A stretch of 64,000 nt of DNA from the NCBI RefSeq assembly GCF_001613165.1, contig NZ_BDBV01000067.1, forward strand, positions 1 to 64,000. The letters are read 5' to 3'. The position numbers and the translations under genes were made by a program. Shown in pieces: positions 16,593 through 25,368 of the stretch. Below the pieces are notes generated by a model. The model ran no database searches and was not told the DNA's origin. It worked only from the letters and a program-made list of their open reading frames with translations. Source of the stretch: Nocardia mexicana NBRC 108244. Its GTDB lineage: Bacteria; Actinomycetota; Actinomycetes; Mycobacteriales; Mycobacteriaceae. How positions within the stretch are numbered: the first letter of the stretch is position 1; every line of letters starts with the position of its first letter.

Positions 16593-18082
16593 CGGAGGCC
16601 CGTACCCCCACCGCGGTCACTCCCCCGTCCGGCGAACTCGCCGCCTGGCTGGCGTTCGCCGGATGTCTCATCTCGGTCTTCATGCAGATGATCGACGTGA
16701 CGATCGTGAATACCGCACTGCCGGACATCACCCGCGACCTGCACGCCTCGCAGACCGCGCAACTGCTGATGGTGGCGGGATTCTCGCTGGCGTTCGCCTG
16801 CACCCTGCTGATCGCGGCCCGCGTCGGCGCCCTCGTCGGCCGCCGCACCATGTTCCTGGCATCGGTGGCCGCCTTCACCGCCGCGTCGGTGTGGTGCGGA
16901 ATATCGGATACCGCAACCGAACTGGTGGTTGCCCGGGTGGCGCAGGGGGTCGCCGGGGCCGGGATGGCGGCGCAGACCATCGCGATTCTCACCGCCAGCT
17001 TTCCGCGCGAGCGGCACCAGCTCGTCTTCGCGCTGTACGGGGCGACGGCGGGCTTCGCGGGCATGCTCGGGCCGATCGTGGGCGGCGTGCTCATCACCCT
17101 GAATATCGGTGGGCTGGGCTGGCATTCGATCTTCTGGATGAACGTGCCGCTCGGCCTGCTGGCCGCGGTACTGGCCTACAAGTACCTGCATCTGGGCCGG
17201 GCGCCGGAGCGCGAGCGGATGGACTTCGGTGGTGCGACGCTGTCCATCGTGAGCCTGTTCCTGCTGCTGTCGGCGCTGGCCGATGTGCAGCAACGGGGTT
17301 GGCGGCCCGCACATTTCGCGATGATCATCGCCGCGCTGGCGCTGGCGGCGGTATTCGTGACACACCAGCGCCGCCGCGAGCGGGGCGGTCGCACGACGCT
17401 GGTGCGCCTGGATCTGTTCTCCGAACGACGATTCGCCGTCGGCTCGATCCTGGTGACCATCTTCTTCGGGCTCTTCACCGCCTTCGTATTCGCCGCCTCG
17501 ATCCTGCTGCAGGACGTGCTGCACTGGTCGCCCCTGCGGACCGGCATCGCGATGACGCCCTTCGCGCTGGGCGCGGGCGCCGGGGCGCTGCTGTCGCCGG
17601 TGTTCATCCACTTCTGGGGGGTTCGCGCGCTCTCGGCCGGGGTCACCGTCTACGGCGGATGCGTGGCCATCGCGGCCGGGTACCTCTACATCACCGACGG
17701 CGATGTCAGCCTCGCGCTGGCCGTGGTGCCGGTGTTCATCTCCGGGTTCGGCATCGGGCTGTTCGGGGTGCCGCTGCAGCCGCTCATGCTGGCCGGTTTG
17801 GACGAGCACCGGATGGCGGAGGCTTCGGGCACGGTGCCCACCCTCGAGCAGGTCGGCAACGCGGTCGGGCTGGCCGTGTTGAGCACCGTGTTCTTCCGCG
17901 CGCACACGCTGGCGGGGAGTATCACCATGCTGTCGGCGATCGCGGTGGTGGCCTTCGGGCTCGGCGTGCTCACCCTGGCGCTGCCCGGTCCGCCGAAGCG
18001 AGGATCCACTGCTGGGGCTCAGCCGAAGGTGGAGCCCGCGGTCATCCCGCCGTCGGCCAGGAATTCGCCGCCGGTGCAGTAG
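16589..18082 (+). CDS. MFS transporter, DHA2 (14-helix) drug exporter family
   Basis: A 497-residue membrane protein with about 14 helices. Motif D1-like MIDVTIVNTALPDI (helix 1), motif A-like ARVGALVGRRTMFL and motif C-like GATAGFAGMLGPIVGGVLI are all present, which places it with proton-driven exporters of the EmrB/QacA group. The GTG start overlaps the carrier-protein stop (GTGA). The last 64 bases overlap the end of the convergent SDR gene, and the C-terminal tail (PPKRGSTAGAQPKVEPAV) is hydrophilic and may be dispensable. The partner suggests export of a compound made on a carrier protein. Confidence 0.88.
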   Translation: MTEARTPTAVTPPSGELAAWLAFAGCLISVFMQMIDVTIVNTALPDITRDLHASQTAQLLMVAGFSLAFACTLLIAARVGALVGRRTMFLASVAAFTAASVWCGISDTATELVVARVAQGVAGAGMAAQTIAILTASFPRERHQLVFALYGATAGFAGMLGPIVGGVLITLNIGGLGWHSIFWMNVPLGLLAAVLAYKYLHLGRAPERERMDFGGATLSIVSLFLLLSALADVQQRGWRPAHFAMIIAALALAAVFVTHQRRRERGGRTTLVRLDLFSERRFAVGSILVTIFFGLFTAFVFAASILLQDVLHWSPLRTGIAMTPFALGAGAGALLSPVFIHFWGVRALSAGVTVYGGCVAIAAGYLYITDGDVSLALAVVPVFISGFGIGLFGVPLQPLMLAGLDEHRMAEASGTVPTLEQVGNAVGLAVLSTVFFRAHTLAGSITMLSAIAVVAFGLGVLTLALPGPPKRGSTAGAQPKVEPAVIPPSARNSPPVQ

Positions 18083-18768
18083 CTCGACTCCGTGGAGGCC
18101 AGGTACACCACCAGGCCGGAGACCTCCTCGGGCGTGCCCAGCCGCGTCAGCGTGCTCTCGTTCAGGTCGATGGTCACCGCGCCCGGCTGCGCGCCGATCA
18201 TCGGCGTCACGATGCCGCCCGGGTGCACGGAATTGACGCGCACGCCGTGCGGCGCCAGCTCCAGCGCCGCCGATTTGGTGAACCCGCGCAGCCCGAACTT
18301 CGAGGCCGTGTAGGCGTGCATACCGGAGACACCCTGCATGCCCGCGGCGGAGGAGATGTTGACGACCGATGCCGGGCGGGCGGCCACGAGCGCATCGCGC
18401 GCCGCCGACAGGCCGAGGAACGGTCCGGTGAGATTCACGGCCAGCACCCGCTGCCACTGCGCCTCGGTATAGCTGCCCAGCGGGCCGCCGTCGAGGATTC
18501 CGGCATTGTTGACCAGGACGTCGAGCTTGCCGAACCGGTCCAGCGCGGTGGCCACGGCCGCCTCCCAGTCCGCGGCGCGGGTGACGTCGAGTTCCGCGAA
18601 GGCCGCGCGCTCGCCGAGTTCGTCGGCGAGCTGCTTGCCCGCGTCGACGGCGATATCGCCCAGCACGACGTCGGCGCCCTCGGCGATGAATGCGCGGGCG
18701 TGCGAGGCGCCCATTCCCGATGCGGCGCCGCTGATCACGGCGACGCGTCCGGCGAGACGTCCGGTCAT
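18019..18768 (-). CDS. Short-chain dehydrogenase/reductase (hydroxysteroid dehydrogenase-like)
   Basis: A 249-residue classical SDR. Cofactor motif SGAASGMG (residues 13-20), NNAG (87-90), catalytic Ser140, Tyr153 and Lys157 (YTASK). Asp38 after the second strand (VVLGDIA) indicates NAD rather than NADP. Closest by memory to 3-alpha/20-beta-hydroxysteroid dehydrogenases. ATG preceded by GAGGAG. Its 3' end overlaps the convergent MFS gene. The OYE and TetR genes upstream (106 bases away) may share a pathway. Confidence 0.88.
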   Translation of the reverse strand: MTGRLAGRVAVISGAASGMGASHARAFIAEGADVVLGDIAVDAGKQLADELGERAAFAELDVTRAADWEAAVATALDRFGKLDVLVNNAGILDGGPLGSYTEAQWQRVLAVNLTGPFLGLSAARDALVAARPASVVNISSAAGMQGVSGMHAYTASKFGLRGFTKSAALELAPHGVRVNSVHPGGIVTPMIGAQPGAVTIDLNESTLTRLGTPEEVSGLVVYLASTESSYCTGGEFLADGGMTAGSTFG

Positions 18769-18874
18769 GTTCTTCTCCTCTCATTCGGCCGATCACAGCC
18801 TCGGTGCGCTGCGAGATCGGACCGGTGTCGGACAGCACCACTGCCGCAACGAATCTCACTCGCCCCGGCGGGAC

Positions 18875-20068
18875 CTACTCGGCCGGGGCGATCGGTTCGG
18901 GGGTTCGGTCAGGGCGGTAGACACAGCGGGTGCGGGTGTAGATCGTCGGCATGCATTCGTTGCAGTGGATGCACGCCGATTGCGTGGCCGCATCGGATCG
19001 GATGCGGTGCAACAGATCCGGTTCGCGCAGCAGAGCCCGGCCCATCGCGACGAAGTCGAACCCCTCCGCCATCGCCGCGCGCATGGTCTCCAGATTCGTG
19101 ATGCCGCCCAGCAGGATCAGCGGCATCGACAGCTCACGGCGGAACTGGCGGGCCCGCTCCAGCAGATACGCCTCGCGATACGGGTACTCCTTCAGGAAGG
19201 CCCGCCCGGCCAGGCGGAAGCCCCACCGTGCCGGGGCCGGAAGCACTTTCGCGAATTCCCGCCGCGGTGCCGCGCCGTGAAACAGCAGCATCGGGTTCAG
19301 CAGCGAACTGCCCGCGGTCAATTCGAGGGCGTCCAGTGCCCCGTCGGCCTCCAGCCAGGCCGCGGCCTGCAGTGACTCCGGGACGGTGAGACCGCCCCGC
19401 ACGCCGTCCTCCATGTTCAGCTTCGCCGTCACCGCCAGCCGGTCGCCCACGGCTTCGCGGACGGCGCAGGCGATCTCGCGGGCCAGCCGCGCCCGGTTGA
19501 CCGCCGACCCGCCGTATCCGTCGGTGCGCCGATTCAGCAGCGGGCTCAGGAACGAACTCACCAGATAGTTGTGCCCGAAATGGATTTCGACCGCGTCGAA
19601 CCCCGACCGCTCGGCCAGGCGCGCGGCGTCCGCGTGGGCGGCCACGAGCTGCCGGATCTCGGTGGCGTCGGGAACCTTCATGGGGCGCATGCCCAAGGGG
19701 CTGAACATCCGGCTCGGCGCGAGGGCGGGCGCCCGGTTGGAGGCCGCGTTCGCGACCGGGCCCGCGTGCCCGATCTGCGCACTGGCGGCCGCGCCCTGCG
19801 CGTGCACGGCGTCGGTCAGCTTCCGCAGTCCCGCAACCGCTTCCGGCCGCATCCACAGCTGGTGGCGGTCCGTGCGGCCGCCCGGCGCGACCGCGCAGTA
19901 GGCGACCGTCGTGAGCGCCACCCCGCCCGCGGCGACCTCGCGGTGGAATTCGATCAGATCGTCGGTGACGAGGGCGTCGGGGGTTCGCCCCTCGAACGTG
20001 GCCGCCTTGATCACCCTGTTGCGCAACGTGATCGGGCCCAGTGTGGCCGGTGCGAAGACGTCGTTCAT
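18875..20068 (-). CDS. NADH:flavin oxidoreductase (Old Yellow Enzyme family)
   Basis: A 397-residue FMN enzyme, single TIM-barrel domain: LRNRVIKAATFEGRTPD, AQIGHAGP, RSGFDAVEIHFGHNYLVSSFLSPLLNRRTDGYGGS, LILLGGITNLETM and FVAMGRALLREPDL. The C-terminus has CIHCNECMPTIYTRTRC, a set of cysteines like those that hold the 4Fe-4S cluster in dienoyl-CoA reductase-type members. The second FAD domain of those larger enzymes is absent, so it reduces an enone or enoyl substrate with NAD(P)H directly. It overlaps the upstream TetR gene by four bases and is co-transcribed with it. Confidence 0.87.
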   Translation of the reverse strand: MNDVFAPATLGPITLRNRVIKAATFEGRTPDALVTDDLIEFHREVAAGGVALTTVAYCAVAPGGRTDRHQLWMRPEAVAGLRKLTDAVHAQGAAASAQIGHAGPVANAASNRAPALAPSRMFSPLGMRPMKVPDATEIRQLVAAHADAARLAERSGFDAVEIHFGHNYLVSSFLSPLLNRRTDGYGGSAVNRARLAREIACAVREAVGDRLAVTAKLNMEDGVRGGLTVPESLQAAAWLEADGALDALELTAGSSLLNPMLLFHGAAPRREFAKVLPAPARWGFRLAGRAFLKEYPYREAYLLERARQFRRELSMPLILLGGITNLETMRAAMAEGFDFVAMGRALLREPDLLHRIRSDAATQSACIHCNECMPTIYTRTRCVYRPDRTPEPIAPAE

Positions 20069-20712
20069 CGGTCACTCCCGGACGGAGTGGTCAGCCCGGC
20101 CACGACGAAATCGCGCAGTGCGGCAATCGATTCGCGCGACATGACCCGCTGCGCCCCGCCGAACCGCGTGATGATCAATTCGAATGCCAGCATCCACCGG
20201 CGTCCGCTGTCGGCGGCGTCGACGCCCGGCAGCAGCCCGGTCCAGGAGTCGATCCGGAACCAGGGCTGCTGCCACGCACCGGTGTGCCTGCCCAGCACGA
20301 ACTGCGCCAGCAGCCGCAGGTGCAGGCGGCCCACGGGATCGGCGGACAGCTCGACGAACGGCTCGATCAGCGCCTCGACGAGTTCCGGGACCGGGGCGTG
20401 CGCCGTGGTCAGGGCCGACAGCCGGTCGGCCCACAGCGGCCCCAGCCGGTCCTCCAGCAGGGCCGACACCAGCGCGTCCTTGGATCCGAAGTGATAGTGC
20501 ACCGCGGCCGGATTCGCCTGTGCCGCGGCACAGATGGCGCGCACCGACACATCGTCGTACCGTTCGGTCAGCAGCAGCCGCTCGGCTGCGGCCAGCAGCC
20601 GCTCCCGAGTGCCCACCGCGGCGTTCTCGCCGACGGCCGCACCCCGCTGCCCCTCGGCCCCGCTCTGCGCGACGCGCGCCGTGTCGGCGATTCGCTCACT
20701 GCGCTCATTCAT
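20065..20712 (-). CDS. TetR-family transcriptional regulator
   Basis: A 215-residue repressor. After a 33-residue polar N-terminal tail, the DNA-binding domain reads RERLLAAAERLLLTERYDD, VSVRAICAAAQANPAAVHYHFGSKDAL. The C-terminal domain (residues 100-200) is of the CECR/TetR_C type and unassigned. Its stop overlaps the ATG of the OYE gene. A perfect 21-base palindrome at 20743-20763, 31 bases before the start, is the obvious autoregulatory site and would also affect the divergent gene at 20888. Confidence 0.88.
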   Translation of the reverse strand: MNERSERIADTARVAQSGAEGQRGAAVGENAAVGTRERLLAAAERLLLTERYDDVSVRAICAAAQANPAAVHYHFGSKDALVSALLEDRLGPLWADRLSALTTAHAPVPELVEALIEPFVELSADPVGRLHLRLLAQFVLGRHTGAWQQPWFRIDSWTGLLPGVDAADSGRRWMLAFELIITRFGGAQRVMSRESIAALRDFVVAGLTTPSGSDR

Positions 20713-20742
20713 GGCAGCCAGTGAAACACACGCTCAAACAAT

Positions 20743-20763
20743 GTTTCAATCATTGATTGAAAC
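20743..20763. promoter_or_regulatory. Perfect 21-bp palindrome, probable TetR operator
   Basis: GTTTCAATCA, one central T, TGATTGAAAC: ten-base arms without mismatch, in an AT-rich patch between the TetR start and the divergent membrane-protein gene. Flanking GTGAAACACACGCTCAAAC may form further half-sites. Confidence 0.85.
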
Positions 20764-20887
20764 TGCCCGAACTCCGGCGCATGTGCGACATCGAAAGGGC
20801 GCAGGATCTCGGCACTCGCCCCGAACCCACCAACTCTTACCCAGCAGGTAATCGCCTCGACCCGCCCACCCGAGGAAGCTCGAAACC

Positions 20888-21373
20888 ATGGCAGACAAGC
20901 AGGCAGCACAAAGTCACGCAGTGCAGAGCCAGGCGGCCCGGGATCAAGCAACGCAGGGCAAGGCAGCACCGAACCAGACAGCGCAGGGGCACGCAGCGGG
21001 CGCCGACCGTGGGCTGGCGACGGCACTACAGGCCCTGGCGGTCGGCCGCATCGTTTTGGGCGTCGGCTCCCTGGCCGCACCCAGGCGGCTCGGGCGACTG
21101 TTCGGCATGCGGCTGACACCCGAATCCGTCTATCTCACCCGCATTTTCGGCGCTCGGGCGCTGGCGCTGGGACTGGGGTACCTGACCGCGTCCGACGGCG
21201 ACCGCCGCCGGTGGCAGCGCCTGGCACTGATGGTCGACTTCCTCGACACCGCGCACGGGGCGGGGCATCTGGTGCGCGGCGACGTACCGCGCAGCGCGGC
21301 CGCACCGCTGGTCACCATGACCGGCAGCTACCTGGCGACCGGCGCGGCCCGCCTCGCCCGCGATCTCCGCTGA
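20888..21373 (+). CDS. DUF4267-like small membrane protein
   Basis: A 161-residue protein. The first 40 residues are an unusual Gln/Ala-rich tail (ADKQAAQSHAVQSQAARDQA and onward). The rest has hydrophobic helices and the pattern ALAVGRIVLGVGSLAAPRRLGRLFG, TRIFGARALALGLGYLTASDG, and DFLDTAHGAGHLV, which resembles DUF4267 proteins. Function unknown. Divergent from the TetR gene, so probably part of its regulon. The longer start before the repeat-like tail is accepted because it is the only ATG close to the promoter. Confidence 0.65.
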   Translation: MADKQAAQSHAVQSQAARDQATQGKAAPNQTAQGHAAGADRGLATALQALAVGRIVLGVGSLAAPRRLGRLFGMRLTPESVYLTRIFGARALALGLGYLTASDGDRRRWQRLALMVDFLDTAHGAGHLVRGDVPRSAAAPLVTMTGSYLATGAARLARDLR

Positions 21374-21559
21374 TCGACCTCCGGTGGTGATCCCGCGATC
21401 GAAACCCCGAGATCCGGCAAGTCTCCAGGCCTCCACGGCAGACTCACAGCGCACCGCATAGTCTGGGGCCCGCAATCGCGGTGGCGCCCGAGAAACCCCA
21501 GTTCACCTGGACAAACGACCGGTTCTGCCGCACCCGATGTCGATCACGAGGAGATCCGA

Positions 21560-21793
21560 ATGCGATTCGTCAAAACCGGCGCCGTCGCGCTGGCTTTCGC
21601 CGGCGCGGCCGTCCTGGGGTCCGGTGTGGCCCATGCGGACGAGACCATCACCGTCACCGCGGAGCTGCTCGGCTGCTCCATCCAGAATCAGGTCGGCGTC
21701 GACGCGCTGGCCAACGTCCAGCCCGGCACCTCCGTCACCGTCTCCAACGAGGTCTTCGCGGACCTGAAGGCCAAGGGCTGCCTGCCCGGATAG
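21560..21793 (+). CDS. Small secreted protein, 77 aa
   Basis: The ATG follows AGGAGATCCGA. Residues 1-26 form a clear Sec signal peptide (MRFVKTGAVALAFAGAAVLG, cleavage after AHA). The mature part of about 51 residues has two cysteines (in LLGCSIQ and KGCLPG) that could make one disulfide. I do not recognise the family, though small secreted two-cysteine proteins are common in Nocardia. A strong hairpin terminator starts ten bases after the stop. Confidence 0.75.
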   Translation: MRFVKTGAVALAFAGAAVLGSGVAHADETITVTAELLGCSIQNQVGVDALANVQPGTSVTVSNEVFADLKAKGCLPG

Positions 21794-21802
21794 CGGGGAC
21801 GA

Positions 21803-21844
21803 CGCGGCAAGCCCGGTTCGGATCGTCGCGCCGGGCTTGCCGCG
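21803..21844. terminator. Intrinsic-type hairpin terminator
   Basis: CGCGGCAAGCCCGG (21803-21816) pairs perfectly with CCGGGCTTGCCGCG (21831-21844) around a 14-base loop. It sits between two convergent genes (small secreted protein and glpK1) and can serve both. No U-tract, as is common in actinobacteria. Confidence 0.85.
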
Positions 21845-21870
21845 CCCGCCGGAAATACCTGCCAGCCAGA

Positions 21871-23403
21871 TCAGCGGGCCCGGCCGCCCGCGGGGGTGCC
21901 GCGTGTCGAGCGCATCCAGCCGAAGGTCAGTTCCACGGCGCGCTGCCAGTTCTCGTACTCTCGCTCGCGGTGGGTCGGGTCCATGCGCGGCACCCACTGC
22001 GCGGCTACTCGCCAATTTCCGCGCAGCCCTTGCAGATCCGGCCAGTAGCCGACGGCGAGTCCGGCCGCGTACGCCGCACCCAGGGAGACCGTCTCGGAGA
22101 CGAAGGGGCGCATCACCGGGACGTCGAGGACGTCGGCGACGATCTGCATGAGCAGGTTGTCGGAGGTCATGCCGCCGTCGACGCGCAGCGCCCGCACCTG
22201 CAGGCCCGAATCGGCGTTCATCGCGTCGACCACCTCGCGGGTCTGCCACGCCGTCGCCTCGAGCACCGCGCGCGCGATATGCCCCTTGGTGACGTAGGAG
22301 GTCAGCCCGATGAGCAGACCGCGGGCATCGCTGCGCCAGTGCGGCGCGTACAGGCCGGAGAACGCGGGCACCAGATAGCACCCGCCGTTGTCTTCCACTG
22401 TGCGCGCGAGGGTTTCGATCTCGGGGGCGGTGCCGACCAGCCCGATGTTGTCGCGCACCCACTGCACCAGCGAACCGGTCATGGCGACCGGCCCCTCCAG
22501 CGCGTACACGGGTTCGTCCCCGATCTGGTAGCCGATGGTGGTCAGCAGCCCGTGCTCGGATTGCACCAGCTCGCTGCCGGTATTCATCATCAGGAAGGCG
22601 CCGGTGCCGTAGGTGCACTTGGTTTCCCCACGGGCGAAACAGGTCTGGCCGAACAGCGCGGCGTGCTGGTCGCCCAGCGCGGCCGCGATCGGGATGCCCG
22701 GCACCAGGCTGCGGGTGCTGCCGAACGATGCCGTCGACGACTGGATCCGCGGCAGCATCGCCGCGGGAATTCCGAAGAACCGCAACAGTTCCGGATCCCA
22801 GGCGCGGGTGGCCAGATTCATCAGCAGCGTGCGGCTGGCATTGGTCACGTCGGTGACGTGCAGCCCGCCGTCGACGCCGCCGGTGAGATTCCAGACCAGC
22901 CAGCTCTCCATCGTGCCGAACAGCACGTCGCCGCGCTCGGCCCGCTCGCGTAGCCCCGGCACGGTATCCAGTAACCAGCGTAATCGGGGCGCGGCGAAGT
23001 AGGTGGCCAGCGGCAGGCCGCACAGTTCCCGGATCCGCTCCGCACCCGGGGCGTCCTCGAACTCCCGGACCAGATCCTCGGTCCGCACGTCCTGCCAGAC
23101 GATGGCGCGGCCGACCGGCACGCCCGTGCGGCGGTCCCACACCACGGTGGTCTCGCGCTGGTTCGCAATCCCCACCGCCGCAATCTGTTCCGCGCCGATC
23201 CCGGAATCGCGCAGCACCTGCGGAATGATGCGCTCCACCGTGCGCCAGATCTCGGTGGCGTCCTGTTCGACCCAGCCCGGCCGCGGATAGTGCTGCCGAT
23301 GCTCGCGCTGCGCCACTCCCGCCAGGCGCGCGCGGTGATCGAACAGGATGCACCGGGTGGACGTGGTGCCCTGATCGAGGGCCAGAACGTATCGCTGCGT
23401 CAT
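21871..23403 (-). CDS. glpK: Glycerol kinase, first copy
   Basis: A 510-residue FGGY kinase that phosphorylates glycerol to sn-glycerol 3-phosphate with ATP. It has YVLALDQGTTSTRCILFD, GWVEQDATEIW, ANQRETTVVWDRRTG, YGTGAFLMMNTG and the FGGY signature region LRVDGGMTSDNLLMQ. ATG start after removing a 63-residue upstream extension. It differs clearly from the second copy at 25369, which is closer to the family consensus. It lies on the opposite strand to the glpF-glpK-glpD operon with the IclR gene between them. Confidence 0.92.
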   Translation of the reverse strand: MTQRYVLALDQGTTSTRCILFDHRARLAGVAQREHRQHYPRPGWVEQDATEIWRTVERIIPQVLRDSGIGAEQIAAVGIANQRETTVVWDRRTGVPVGRAIVWQDVRTEDLVREFEDAPGAERIRELCGLPLATYFAAPRLRWLLDTVPGLRERAERGDVLFGTMESWLVWNLTGGVDGGLHVTDVTNASRTLLMNLATRAWDPELLRFFGIPAAMLPRIQSSTASFGSTRSLVPGIPIAAALGDQHAALFGQTCFARGETKCTYGTGAFLMMNTGSELVQSEHGLLTTIGYQIGDEPVYALEGPVAMTGSLVQWVRDNIGLVGTAPEIETLARTVEDNGGCYLVPAFSGLYAPHWRSDARGLLIGLTSYVTKGHIARAVLEATAWQTREVVDAMNADSGLQVRALRVDGGMTSDNLLMQIVADVLDVPVMRPFVSETVSLGAAYAAGLAVGYWPDLQGLRGNWRVAAQWVPRMDPTHREREYENWQRAVELTFGWMRSTRGTPAGGRAR

Positions 23404-23506
23404 CCGTGGCGGCTTCCTGTCGGGTATCCGGTTCGGGGACAAGGAGATTGCAACACGCCGATCGAGCGAAACCGGCGAAACGGCGGAAATCTCGTGTATC
23501 CCACCG

Positions 23507-24271
23507 TCATTGCGCGCCGAGCTCCCGCGACACCGCCCGCGCCGCATCGCGCACCTGCCGGACCGGCGTCGCCCGGAACCGCAGCCGGGCATCGCAGATC
23601 CGATCGACCGGACCCATGATGCCGACGGCCCCGACCACCAGCCCGCCGTGCGCCCGGATCGGTGCCGCGATCCCGGCCACGCCGGAACGGAACTCCTCGA
23701 TCTCCCCCGCCCACCCGTCCTGCCGCACCCGCGTCAGCTCCCGATCCAGCGCCGCCCGGTCCATCACCGTCCGGTGGGTCAGCGCGCTCAGCTCGCCGCC
23801 GCGCGCCCGCGCCGCCAGATCCGCGTCGTAGGCCAGCAGCACCTTGCCCAGCGCGGTCGCGTGAGCGGGCAGCCGCTCGCCGACCTCCAGCGCCTGCTCG
23901 GTGTTGTCGGGGCGGAATACGTGGTGCACCACGAGCACACCGCCGTCGTCACCCGCGCGCGCCGCGATCCGCACCGCCTCGCCGGTTCGGGCCGCCAGCG
24001 CGTCGGCCCAGTTGATCGCCCGCGACCGCAGGTCGTTCGGGTCCAGGTAACCGGTGCCGACCTTGCCCATCGCCGCGCCCAGCCGGTACTTGCCGCTGCC
24101 CGCGTCCTGCACGACGAACCCGACGCCCTGCAGGGTGCGCAGGATGCCGTGCGCGGTCGGCTTCGCCAGCCCGAGCGCGGCGGCGATATCGCCCACCCCG
24201 AGGCGGCCGGAGCGGGCGAGCAGTCGCAGGACGGCCGCCGCGCGCTCGATCGACTGAATCGGACCCGGCAT
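23507..24271 (-). CDS. IclR-family regulator of the glycerol operon (GylR-like)
   Basis: A 254-residue protein. N-terminal winged helix: IQSIERAAAVLRLLA, VGDIAAALGLAKPTAHGILRTLQ; the C-terminal effector domain contains LPAHATALGKVLLA and GVAGIAAPIRAHGG. It resembles GylR of Streptomyces, which controls glycerol genes and responds to glycerol 3-phosphate. The position directly opposite glpF, and perfect TTCGAC dyads at 24299-24313 and 24421-24435, support that role. It is upstream of glpK1 on the same strand with a 103-base gap, so glpK1 may be co-transcribed. Confidence 0.87.
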   Translation of the reverse strand: MPGPIQSIERAAAVLRLLARSGRLGVGDIAAALGLAKPTAHGILRTLQGVGFVVQDAGSGKYRLGAAMGKVGTGYLDPNDLRSRAINWADALAARTGEAVRIAARAGDDGGVLVVHHVFRPDNTEQALEVGERLPAHATALGKVLLAYDADLAARARGGELSALTHRTVMDRAALDRELTRVRQDGWAGEIEEFRSGVAGIAAPIRAHGGLVVGAVGIMGPVDRICDARLRFRATPVRQVRDAARAVSRELGAQ

Positions 24272-24298
24272 GCACGCAACCTAACTCGCATTCACGCT

Positions 24299-24313
24299 TT
24301 CGACGATGTCGAA
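24299..24313. promoter_or_regulatory. IclR-type dyad near the iclR start
   Basis: TTCGACGATGTCGAA: six-base perfect arms with a three-base centre, 28 bases upstream of the iclR ATG, positioned for autoregulation. Confidence 0.75.
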
Positions 24314-24420
24314 CACGCGCGCTACCCGGCGACACACATACCCATGGGGTGTGACCTGGGCCATATTCCTCACGACCGCCGTAGAGTAGCGATCAGCAAG
24401 ATCATGCTCCACCCCCGCGG

Positions 24421-24435
24421 TTCGACATTGTCGAA
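24421..24435. promoter_or_regulatory. IclR-type dyad upstream of glpF
   Basis: TTCGACATTGTCGAA: seven-base perfect arms around a single T, 89 bases before the glpF start. It shares TTCGAC..GTCGAA with the site at 24299, so the same regulator probably binds both. Confidence 0.75.
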
Positions 24436-24523
24436 TGACCCCTATGTCCGGGTCGAAACCGCGACCGTACCGTCACATTCAGGACGGCCGCACGAGTGGC
24501 CGATGTTAGACGGAGGCTCAACG

Positions 24524-25312
24524 GTGAACTTCGGCGAGATATTTCTCAGCGAGGCCCTCGGCACGGGCGTACTGATCATTCTGGGTGCCGGTGTAGTCGC
24601 CAACGTGCTGCTGGCCAAGACCAAGGGCTTCGACGGCGGCTGGCTGCTGATCAACTTCGGGTGGGGGCTCGGCGTCTTCGGCGGCGTGTACGTCGCCTAC
24701 AAGACCGGCGGCCACCTCAACCCGGCCGTCACGATCGGGATCCTCTCCAGCGGCGCGGACGAGTACGCGCCCGGGGTCGCCATCACCTTCGGCAATACGA
24801 TCGCCTATCTGGGCGGGCAGATGCTCGGCGCGTTCCTCGGCGCGTGCATCGTGTACGTGGCCTACAAGAAGCATTTCGACGCCGAATCCGACGGCGCCAA
24901 GAAGCTCGGCGTCTTCTCCACCGCCCCCGAAATCCGTTCCTACGGCTGGAATTTCGCCACCGAGGTGATCGCCACCTTCGTCCTGGTGCTGGTCATCATC
25001 GGCATCGGCAAGACCCCGACCGGCCTCGGCCCGCTCGCGGCGGCACTGCTGGTCGTGGGCATAGGCGCCTCGCTCGGCGGCCCGACCGGGTACGCGATCA
25101 ACCCGGCCCGCGACCTCGGCCCGCGGCTGGCGCACGCCGTGCTGCCGGTGCAGAGCACGACACCCGCGCGGGTGCCCGCCGGTTCCGGCGCGCCCGCCGA
25201 AACCCCCGCACCGCAGCCCAAGAACAACGACTGGGCCTACGCGTGGGTGCCGGTGCTCGGCCCGCTGGCCGGCGGCGCGCTCGCGGGCCTGGTGTCCGCC
25301 ATGGTCTTCTGA
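24524..25312 (+). CDS. glpF: Glycerol uptake facilitator (aquaglyceroporin)
   Basis: A 262-residue MIP-family channel with six membrane helices. The two half-helix motifs are present: GGHLNPAVT (about residue 66) and YAINPARDLGPRL (about 190), the Asp after the second NPA motif being typical of glyceroporins. A Pro/Ala-rich loop (VPAGSGAPAETPAPQPKNN) is inserted before the last helix. The GTG start has GGAGG eight bases before it. First gene of the glpF-glpK-glpD operon; lets glycerol diffuse into the cell. Confidence 0.93.
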   Translation: MNFGEIFLSEALGTGVLIILGAGVVANVLLAKTKGFDGGWLLINFGWGLGVFGGVYVAYKTGGHLNPAVTIGILSSGADEYAPGVAITFGNTIAYLGGQMLGAFLGACIVYVAYKKHFDAESDGAKKLGVFSTAPEIRSYGWNFATEVIATFVLVLVIIGIGKTPTGLGPLAAALLVVGIGASLGGPTGYAINPARDLGPRLAHAVLPVQSTTPARVPAGSGAPAETPAPQPKNNDWAYAWVPVLGPLAGGALAGLVSAMVF

Positions 25313-25368
25313 ATCACGGTCCATCGAACCACCCTCTCCCCCATCGTCTTTCCCGAAAGGAACCCGCG

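Noticed and set aside
24340..24400. CRP-like site before glpF (TGTGACC...CCTCAC)
   Set aside because: Half-sites are too far apart for the normal CRP spacing.
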